Source: Bacteroidia bacterium
Lineage (GTDB): Bacteria; Bacteroidota; Bacteroidia; Chitinophagales; UBA2359
Length of the DNA stretch: 34,774 bases
Assembly (NCBI GenBank): GCA_030427245.1
Contig: JAUHXA010000072.1
Span: 1 to 34,774 of the forward strand
Direction: 5' to 3'
The notes under the pieces were generated by a model that saw only the letters and a program-made list of their open reading frames with translations, was not told where the DNA came from and ran no database searches. A program made the position numbers and the translations under genes. Positions 1-6,488 of this stretch are shown here, piece by piece (the first letter of the stretch is position 1; each line of letters starts with the position of its first letter).

Positions 1-3
1 ACT

Positions 4-41
4 GTTCCACAATGAAACACCTCACTGTTCCACTCTGAAAC
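4..41 (+). promoter_or_regulatory. Two tandem dyad operator sites (candidate enhancer-binding sites)
   Basis: Two copies of GTTCCA-N3-TGAAAC lie at 4-18 and 27-41, 23 bp apart start to start, so on nearly the same helix face. Each is an imperfect 6-3-6 dyad (consensus GTTYCA-N3-TGRAAC); the shared stretch begins three bases earlier with ACT. They are centred about 120 and 97 bp upstream of the start predicted from the sigma-54 promoter at 105-119. That spacing fits an upstream activating sequence for an NtrC-family activator. The sites are read directly; the regulator and binding are inferred. The window begins at base 1, so more copies could lie outside. Confidence 0.6.
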
Positions 42-104
42 AAAAAAACAATCTCCAATCCCAAAACAAATCGTAAATAAATCAAAATCAACCACTTACT
101 TCAA

Positions 105-119
105 TGGCACAAGCTTTGC
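105..119 (+). promoter_or_regulatory. Sigma-54 (RpoN) -24/-12 promoter
   Basis: TGGCAC-N5-TTGC matches the sigma-54 consensus (TGGCACG-N4-TTGC) at every position except the less conserved G after TGGCAC. The GG of the -24 element and GC of the -12 element are correctly spaced. The predicted start is near base 131, giving a leader of about 95 nt before the permease ATG at 226. With the tandem dyads upstream it forms a complete-looking enhancer-dependent promoter. It should drive the 226 permease and possibly the whole cluster. Confidence 0.7.
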
Positions 120-166
120 CTTTACAATAACACCATCAACATCATTCCATCACAAAAACACAAACC

Positions 167-214
167 CAATTATCAACATAACTTGCCCCGAGACTTCGGG
201 GAACACTTAAACAC
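167..214 (+). repeat. Left arm of a 48-bp inverted repeat
   Basis: Bases 167-214 match the reverse complement of 6141-6188 at 45 of 48 positions. The differences are one G/A and a TT/CC pair. The arm contains a small GC-rich hairpin (186-201, six pairs around a GACT loop) that would fall in the leader 24 nt before the ATG at 226. The two arms enclose the permease-ATPase-permease genes. This may be an intergenic REP-like element present twice, or recombinogenic arms; the sequence does not decide. Confidence 0.85.
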
Positions 215-225
215 AACCAAAAAAG

Positions 226-2670
226 ATGTTTAAAAATTACCTAAAAGTCGCATTTCGGAATCTTGTAAGAGGCAAAATTTACACCTTCATCAATGTGGCG
301 GGATTATCGGTGGGAATCGCTTGTTGCGTATTGATATTGTTGTATGTCAGCGATGAATGGAGTTTTGACCAATTCCATGCGAAGTCCGACAACATCTATC
401 GAGCATGGACAAAAGAACAGATGAACGGCGAAGTGTTTTTCAATACCGTTACGCCTTTTCCATTGGCTGCAATGTTTGAAGAGCATGTTCCAGAAGTAGA
501 GGCGATATGTCAGGTGGTCAACATGAACGATTTGGTGAAAGTGGGTGAGTTTTCAGCTTCCGAAACAGTGCATTTGGTGAGCGATGATTTTTGGGAGATG
601 TTTGATTTTGAAGTCATTGAAGGAACTACTCCAAAAGATTTACACGAAATCGTTGTCACTCCCTCGATTGCCGAAAAATACTTCAAAAGGCAATCTCCTA
701 TCGGTCAAAATTTGGCGATTCGGATGGGCGAAGACTTCCAAAACTTCACCGTTTCGGGCATCGTTGCCGCTCCTCCGAGCAATTCCAGCCTGCAATTCAA
801 TTTATTGATTCCTTTTGACCACGCCAAAACCATTTTTTCACAAAATGCTTTGACCAGTTGGTTCATCATCATTGCCGAAACGTATGTTTTGTTACGTGAC
901 GGGGTGACGGCTGAAATGGTAGAAGCCAAATTGCCCTCTATTATTGACCCAATCATGGCAAAGGATTTTCAGCCTGGTGAATACACAGCAGGGCTGCAAC
1001 CATTGAAGGACATTCACCTCAATACGGACTATCCCGTTGGCATGGTAGCGATTAGCGATGCACGATACAGCTATATTTTATCGGGAATTGCCTTTTTGAT
1101 ACTGCTTTTGGCGTGCATCAATTTTATGAGTTTGTCGATAGGGCGTTCAGTCAGTAGAGCCAAAGAGGTAAGCGTCCGCAAAGTAGTGGGTGCAAAACGT
1201 TGGCACTTGATGCAGCAGTTTTGGAGTGAAGCCATTTTGGTGACTTTCTTTGCTGCAATAGTTGGGTTGTTGTTGGCAGAATTGCTGCTGCCTACCTTCA
1301 ATCAGTTGGCAAACAAAAGTTTAACCTTGCAGTTGTCGCTCGGCAATTTATCTATTTTGGCAGCTTTGACCCTATTCATTGGCATGGTTTCGGGCAGCTA
1401 TCCCGCTTTGGTTTTGTCGGGTTTTTCACCCATTCAAATATTGCGAGGCGTTTTCTCCAAAACAGGCAAGGACAAACACTTGGTTTTGAGGGGAATGATT
1501 GCTTTTCAGTTTGCGCTTTCGGTCGTGCTGATTGTGTGTACGGTGGTCATGCAAAAACAACTCAACCACCTGCAAAACAAAAACTTAGGCTTTGACAAAG
1601 AACAGGTTGTGGTACTGCCATATAGTGCTACTCCAACGCCCGACAAAGGTTTGCTGATGATTATTGAAGAAGGCAAAGAAAAGGCGGAATTGCTGAAAAA
1701 TGAATTGAAGGGAAATCCTGCGATACAAAGCATTACAGCCGCTACCCACTCTTTCGGCAATGGTGATTGGCTGCGATTGGGTTATACGGATGCGAATGAC
1801 GGCAAATTTCGGAGGTTTTCGGTCAATGCAATAACACACAATTATTTCGAAACGATGGGCATCGAGTTGGTCGAAGGACGTTTTTTTGACGAAAGTATGG
1901 CTACCGATGACACAACGGCGGTGATTATCAACGAATCTATGGCAAAAACTTGGGGATGGGAAAATCCGATTGGTCAAACACTGCCCAAGCCTTTTGACAG
2001 TCAGCGCATTATTGGAGTAGTCAAAGATTTTCACTTTTCGTCTTTACATACGCCAATTGGCCCTTTGGCGATGGTCATTAATCCTGCGGTATTATTGCAG
2101 GTGACACATGATTTGACTTTTGAAGACGACCCTGCTCCCGATATTTCCATCAAAATTGCTTCTGAAAATATCCCTGCTGTTTTGGAGGACATCAAAACGG
2201 CTTGGGCAAATGTTGCACCCGAACAATCCTTCAATTATGCCTTTTTAGACGATGCAATTGACCGTCAATACCAACAGGAAAGCCGATTGGGTAATATCTT
2301 GCATATTGCCACACTTTTGGCGATTTTCATTGCTTGCTTGGGTTTGTTTGGCATTGCTACTTTGACGATTGCTCGAAAAACAAAGGAGATTGGCGTTCGC
2401 AAAATTTTGGGTGCTACGGTGAGCAACATTACGCTTTTATTGACCAAAGAATTTGCAGCTTTGGTGCTGATTGCCAACTTGATTGCTTGCCCGATTGCCT
2501 ATTATGTGATGTCGAATTGGCTGCAAAATTTTGCCTATACGACTTCGATTAGTTGGTGGATTTTTGGTTTGGCAGCTACCTTGAGTTTGGTCATTGCGAT
2601 GATAACGGTGAGCTTTCAGGCGGTTCAGGCGGCTTTTGCAAATCCAGTGAAAGCGTTGCGGTATGAGTGA
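226..2670 (+). CDS. MacB/FtsX-type ABC transporter permease (first of three)
   Basis: This is an 814-residue inner-membrane subunit of an ABC transporter of the MacB/FtsX group, whose members use ATP in the cytoplasm to drive work in the periplasm. A first membrane segment at about residues 21-41 is followed by the family signature SFDQFH and a large periplasmic domain. An FtsX-type membrane block begins near residue 285. A second membrane segment near 425-445, a second periplasmic domain and a final membrane block complete a duplicated architecture. The protein ends NPVKALRYE, like the other two permeases here. The ATPase at 3029 is the obvious partner. The sigma-54 promoter at 105-119 lies upstream. 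The leader from the predicted transcript start has no convincing Shine-Dalgarno. The substrate is unknown; family members export peptides, lipoproteins or drugs. Confidence 0.93.
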   Translation: MFKNYLKVAFRNLVRGKIYTFINVAGLSVGIACCVLILLYVSDEWSFDQFHAKSDNIYRAWTKEQMNGEVFFNTVTPFPLAAMFEEHVPEVEAICQVVNMNDLVKVGEFSASETVHLVSDDFWEMFDFEVIEGTTPKDLHEIVVTPSIAEKYFKRQSPIGQNLAIRMGEDFQNFTVSGIVAAPPSNSSLQFNLLIPFDHAKTIFSQNALTSWFIIIAETYVLLRDGVTAEMVEAKLPSIIDPIMAKDFQPGEYTAGLQPLKDIHLNTDYPVGMVAISDARYSYILSGIAFLILLLACINFMSLSIGRSVSRAKEVSVRKVVGAKRWHLMQQFWSEAILVTFFAAIVGLLLAELLLPTFNQLANKSLTLQLSLGNLSILAALTLFIGMVSGSYPALVLSGFSPIQILRGVFSKTGKDKHLVLRGMIAFQFALSVVLIVCTVVMQKQLNHLQNKNLGFDKEQVVVLPYSATPTPDKGLLMIIEEGKEKAELLKNELKGNPAIQSITAATHSFGNGDWLRLGYTDANDGKFRRFSVNAITHNYFETMGIELVEGRFFDESMATDDTTAVIINESMAKTWGWENPIGQTLPKPFDSQRIIGVVKDFHFSSLHTPIGPLAMVINPAVLLQVTHDLTFEDDPAPDISIKIASENIPAVLEDIKTAWANVAPEQSFNYAFLDDAIDRQYQQESRLGNILHIATLLAIFIACLGLFGIATLTIARKTKEIGVRKILGATVSNITLLLTKEFAALVLIANLIACPIAYYVMSNWLQNFAYTTSISWWIFGLAATLSLVIAMITVSFQAVQAAFANPVKALRYE

Positions 2671-3028
2671 ATGATTGTGTTTATGTATGGATGCAATTTT
2701 GAACACGGAGGCACTGAGACACAGAGGTTTTTTGCTCACTTGATTTGGGAAAACTTGTCCTGATACCTCGGGATTGAACGCTGATATTTTCTCTTGTCAT
2801 GCTGAAAGCATCTTGTGGATTGGTACGATAATCTTTGGTGACTTCTACAAAACTTCTGATTATCCATTGATTTTGTGCTAATTGCTAACAGGATTTTTAC
2901 AAAATGACAATAGGGTACTTACCCCTTAGCATAAACACGTACAGACGTTTTAGTAAAACGTCTCTACAAACGCATAAACACAATTACCAACACGAATACA
3001 ACTATCAACATAAACACAAAAAATAAAA
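2671..3028. repeat. Spacer composed of short dispersed repeats
   Basis: This 358-bp spacer has no credible gene. ATTGTGTTTATG at 2674-2685 and its exact reverse complement at 2973-2984 bracket most of it, as in the spacer at 6137-6488. Next to the left end is GCAATTTTGAAC (2693-2704) running into a degenerate GAG/CAC-rich stretch (2701-2727) that recurs at 6222-6246. A small dyad around 2799-2811 and a 14-bp palindrome at 2939-2967 follow. The last 45 bases before the ATPase are A/C-rich and almost free of G. Confidence 0.6.
2939..2967. repeat. Near-perfect 14-bp palindrome
   Basis: Arms of 14 bases (2939-2952 and 2954-2967) pair around one central G with a single mismatch; the core is AGACGTTTTA / TAAAACGTCT. 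It looks like the REP-type GAGACG palindromes scattered in intergenic DNA of many bacteria. It could form a hairpin in the transcript between permease 1 and the ATPase, but no T-run follows, so it is not a typical terminator. Confidence 0.6.
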
Positions 3029-3718
3029 ATGATACGAACAGTCAATTTAACCAAAGTCTATCGGACAGACGAGATAGAAACCACCGCTTTGAATGGCGTG
3101 AACTTCAATATTGCAACAGGCGAATTTGTGGCGGTGATGGGACCTTCGGGTTGCGGAAAATCCACTTTGTTGAACATCATCGGGATGATAGACAATCCGA
3201 CTTCGGGTGAATACAATTTCCTTGACCAAGAAATATCGAAATATTCGGAGCGGCAAAGAGCCGATTTGCGGAAAGCGAATTTGGGCTTTATTTTTCAGAG
3301 CTTCAATTTGATTGACGAATTGACCGTTTTCGAGAATGTCGAATTGCCTTTGATTTACAACAACATCAAATCCTCGGAGCGCAAGAAAATGGTGGAAACG
3401 GTTTTGGAGCGCATGAACATGATGCACCGCAAAAACCATTTCCCTCAACAGCTTTCGGGTGGTCAGCAGCAACGTGTGGCGGTTTCAAGAGCGATTGTGC
3501 ATAAACCAAAATTGATTTTGGCAGATGAGCCGACTGGTAATTTGGACAGCGAAAATGGTGGTGAGGTGATGCAGCTTTTGACCCAACTGAATGAGGAAGG
3601 CACGACGATTATCATGGTGACACACTCTTCAAGGGATGCGGAATATGCTCACCGAATTGTGCGATTGTTGGATGGTCAGATTGTGGCGGAAAATCAATTG
3701 AAGGGGTTTGCAGTTTAA
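3029..3718 (+). CDS. ABC transporter ATP-binding protein (MacB/LolD type)
   Basis: This 229-residue cytoplasmic ATPase powers the neighbouring FtsX-type permeases. All nucleotide-binding motifs are intact: Walker A GPSGCGKST at 38-46, Q-loop Gln90 (FIFQSFNL), signature LSGGQQQ at 142-148, Walker B LILADEP at 162-168 with catalytic Glu167, and switch His199 (VTHS). Length and motif wording fit the LolD/MacB/FtsE class that partners FtsX permeases. It is the only ATPase beside three permeases, so it probably serves several of them. The next gene starts 21 bp after its stop, which suggests co-transcription. A G-poor leader precedes the ATG. No adaptor (HlyD-like) or TolC gene is in the window. 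Confidence 0.95.
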   Translation: MIRTVNLTKVYRTDEIETTALNGVNFNIATGEFVAVMGPSGCGKSTLLNIIGMIDNPTSGEYNFLDQEISKYSERQRADLRKANLGFIFQSFNLIDELTVFENVELPLIYNNIKSSERKKMVETVLERMNMMHRKNHFPQQLSGGQQQRVAVSRAIVHKPKLILADEPTGNLDSENGGEVMQLLTQLNEEGTTIIMVTHSSRDAEYAHRIVRLLDGQIVAENQLKGFAV

Positions 3719-3739
3719 TCAACCTAAATACAACCAAAA

Positions 3740-6136
3740 ATGTATAGAAATTACCTAAAAACAGCACTTCGCAATCTTTGGAGAAACAAAGGCACGACCT
3801 TTATCAATGTGTTTGGAATGTCGGTTGCATTGGCGGTGGGCATCATCATTTTTTTGTATGTCCGAAACGAGTTGCGGCACGACCAATTCCATGTTGAAAA
3901 AGACAGGGTTTACCGAGTGTTGCGAGCCCCCGAACTCAATGCAGGTGAATCTGCCATGCTGACCCCTATGACTTCTGGACCTTATGCGCCGCATTTGCAG
4001 TTGGAGTATGGAGAAGAAGTAGAAGAAGCGGTTAGGGTCAAGTTGTCGTGGTCAGGAGAGTTGGTTGAATATCAAGACGTTTCTTACAAAGAAAAAGGAG
4101 TCGCATTTGTTGATTCGACTTTTTTTCGAGTATTTTCTTATGGATTGAAGGAAGGCAATCCAAACACGGTTTTGAATCTTCCGCAAAACCTGATTTTAAC
4201 CGAAAGGGCAGCTCGAAAGTATTTTGGAACAGAAAATCCAATGGGCAAAACGATGCGGGTGGACGACCGTTGGGATTTTATTGTGGCAGGCATCTTGGAA
4301 GATATTCCCGAATATTCCCACTTAGATTTTGACTTTTTACTCCCTATATCGAATATGTACAGTTTTAGTTGGTTCAATAGGTGGTGGAATAACAACATGT
4401 TTACCTACTTGAAACTTCACCCCAAAGCCGATGCAAAAGCTTTGGAAACCAAATTACCTGCATTTATGGACAGGCACTTTGGAACTGATTTTGAAGAAAT
4501 GGGGCGGCGCATTGAGCTTCAATTGCAGCCTTTGACGCAGGTGTATTTCGACAATTTCACCAAATTCGACAATGCGAAACATGGCGACAAACGCAGCTTG
4601 TATTTGTTCGGTATCATTGCGTTATTCATTATGGGAATTGCCTGTATCAATTTTATGAATTTGGCAACAGCCCGCTCGATGCTTCGTGCGAAAGAGGTAG
4701 GTATCCGCAAAACGGTCGGAGCAAATCGGCAGCAATTGATTGTGCAGTTTTTGGGTGAATCCATGTTGCTCGTATTGGGTGCGGTCGTAATTGGTATGGT
4801 GTTGGTCGAAATGAGTTTACCTTATTTTAATAATTTGTTCGGCTTAGTATTGGCGGTCAATTATTCAACTATTGTTTTGCCTTTGAGCATTTTGACCTTG
4901 GTTGTAGTCGTGGGATTATTGGCGGGAAGTTACCCTGCTTTGTTTTTGTCGAGCTTCCGCCCTGTTCAGACATTGAAGGGAAAAATGGTCGCAAAAACTG
5001 GAACGGTTAGTTTGCGAAAAGCATTGGTCGTCATTCAGTTCAGCTTGTCTATTTTGTTGATTATCGGTACAATTGTAATTTACAATCAACTGCAATTTAT
5101 ACAGCAAAAAAAGTTGGGTTATGACAAAGAACAAGTCCTTCAAATTCCTATTGACAATCGGGATATTGACCAAAATCGAGACCGCTTCAAGGATTTGATT
5201 CTGCAAAATCCCAATGTCGTGCATGTTTCGATGATGTCTGGCATACCTGGTGGTTTTCACGACCAGTACAAACTCAAAATAGAGGGCAAAGAGTCAGAAG
5301 ATTGGGTGACTCGAACGGTGTTTTGTGATGGCGATATGTTGGAAACGCTGGGTTTGGAATTGCTGGCAGGACGAGATTTCGATTTGAAGGCGTATGGAAC
5401 GGATGCTACCGAAGCAGCAATGATTAATGAATCTACTTTGAAAAAATTGGGCTGGACTGCCGAAGAAGCAATCGGCAAATCCTTAGAAATAAACATGCGA
5501 GATACCATGCCTCGCAAGATTGTGGGAATTGTGAAAGACTACAACTTTTTGTCTTTGAAGGAAAAAATCGAACCTTTGGTTTTGTCCACCAATGTTGACT
5601 ACCGACTTTTTGCAGTTAAGCTGAAAACGGACAATGTTCAGGCTACGATTGGCGAGATTGAAGATACTTGGAATAGTTTGGTGACAACTTATCCTTTTGA
5701 GTATCAGTTTTTGGACGATGCTTATCAAAAGTTGTATCAAACGGAACAACAACAACATGCTATGATGCAGTTTTTTGCTTTCCTTGCCATCTTGATTGCT
5801 TGTTTGGGCTTGTTCGCTCTGGCAACTTTCACTACCGAACGACGCACCAAAGAAATTGGGATTCGCAAGGTTTTGGGTGCTTCGGTGTCGGATGTGGTGA
5901 TGTTGTTGTCGAAAGAGTTTGGGGCGTTGATTTTGATTGCTTTTTTAATTGCAATTCCTGTCGCTTATTATGCGATGTCTGAATGGCTCAATGCCTTTGA
6001 ATATCACGTAAATGTGGGAATTGGGACGTTTGTTTTGGCGGGTATTTTGATGCTGATTTTTGCTTGGCTGACGGTGGGTTATCAGAGTGTAAAGGCTGCA
6101 ATTGGAAATCCTGTTCGGGCTTTGAGGTATGAATAA
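3740..6136 (+). CDS. MacB/FtsX-type ABC transporter permease (second of three)
   Basis: This 798-residue integral membrane protein has the same duplicated layout as the 226 and 6489 products. It begins MYRNYLKTALRNLWRNK, with a membrane segment at about 21-41, then HDQFHVEKDRVYRV leading into the first periplasmic domain. An FtsX block starts near residue 285 and contains FMNLATARSMLRAKEVGIRK. A second half repeats the pattern with TKEIGIRKVLGASVSDV, and the protein ends NPVRALRYE. It starts 21 bp after the ATPase stop, so the two are almost certainly co-transcribed and form the clearest transporter pair. Its last 28 coding bases are identical to those of the 6489 gene. The substrate cannot be read from the sequence. 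Confidence 0.93.
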   Translation: MYRNYLKTALRNLWRNKGTTFINVFGMSVALAVGIIIFLYVRNELRHDQFHVEKDRVYRVLRAPELNAGESAMLTPMTSGPYAPHLQLEYGEEVEEAVRVKLSWSGELVEYQDVSYKEKGVAFVDSTFFRVFSYGLKEGNPNTVLNLPQNLILTERAARKYFGTENPMGKTMRVDDRWDFIVAGILEDIPEYSHLDFDFLLPISNMYSFSWFNRWWNNNMFTYLKLHPKADAKALETKLPAFMDRHFGTDFEEMGRRIELQLQPLTQVYFDNFTKFDNAKHGDKRSLYLFGIIALFIMGIACINFMNLATARSMLRAKEVGIRKTVGANRQQLIVQFLGESMLLVLGAVVIGMVLVEMSLPYFNNLFGLVLAVNYSTIVLPLSILTLVVVVGLLAGSYPALFLSSFRPVQTLKGKMVAKTGTVSLRKALVVIQFSLSILLIIGTIVIYNQLQFIQQKKLGYDKEQVLQIPIDNRDIDQNRDRFKDLILQNPNVVHVSMMSGIPGGFHDQYKLKIEGKESEDWVTRTVFCDGDMLETLGLELLAGRDFDLKAYGTDATEAAMINESTLKKLGWTAEEAIGKSLEINMRDTMPRKIVGIVKDYNFLSLKEKIEPLVLSTNVDYRLFAVKLKTDNVQATIGEIEDTWNSLVTTYPFEYQFLDDAYQKLYQTEQQQHAMMQFFAFLAILIACLGLFALATFTTERRTKEIGIRKVLGASVSDVVMLLSKEFGALILIAFLIAIPVAYYAMSEWLNAFEYHVNVGIGTFVLAGILMLIFAWLTVGYQSVKAAIGNPVRALRYE

Positions 6137-6488
6137 TCGAGTGTTTGGGTGTTCCCCGAAGTCTTGGGGCAAGTTATGTTGATAATTGTGTTTATGAGTT
6201 TGCTTGTATTGGCGCAATTTTGAACGCAGAGACGGGAGACGCTGAGGAAATTATTGAAGGAAATGAAAGCCGATAATAAGTGAAAACTTGCCAACACCTT
6301 TATGGTTTGGCAACGTTTGAAATGAGTTTTAAACACAGGTGTTTTTAACTATATTTGTAGCAGTTACAAACAAAATTCCTACGGAATGACAACTCAAAAC
6401 AAGCATCCACAGAATTTACCAAACATATACATAAATTAAAATACATAAAACACAACTATCAACTCAAACACATAAACACAATAAAATC
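6137..6488. repeat. Second spacer composed of short dispersed repeats
   Basis: This 352-bp spacer has no credible gene. It starts with the right arm of the 48-bp inverted repeat. ATTGTGTTTATG (6185-6196) and its exact reverse complement (6471-6482) bracket about 300 bp, as in the 2671-3028 spacer. GCAATTTTGAAC (6214-6225) and a GAG/GAC-rich tract follow. Further dyads are TTGCCAA/TTGGCAA (6288-6294 / 6307-6313), AACACCT/AGGTGTT (6293-6299 / 6337-6343) and ATTCC/GGAAT (6375-6379 / 6383-6387). The last 70 bases are A/C-rich and nearly free of G. The promoter of the third permease is presumably here but I cannot assign it. Confidence 0.6.
6141..6188 (-). repeat. Right arm of the 48-bp inverted repeat
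   Basis: This is the inverted partner of 167-214 (45 of 48 identical). It begins four bases after the stop of the second permease. The GC-rich hairpin core is kept, with a G-U pair replacing one G-C in one strand. As RNA it could form a weak stem at the end of the permease-ATPase-permease transcript, but no T-run follows. Confidence 0.85.
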
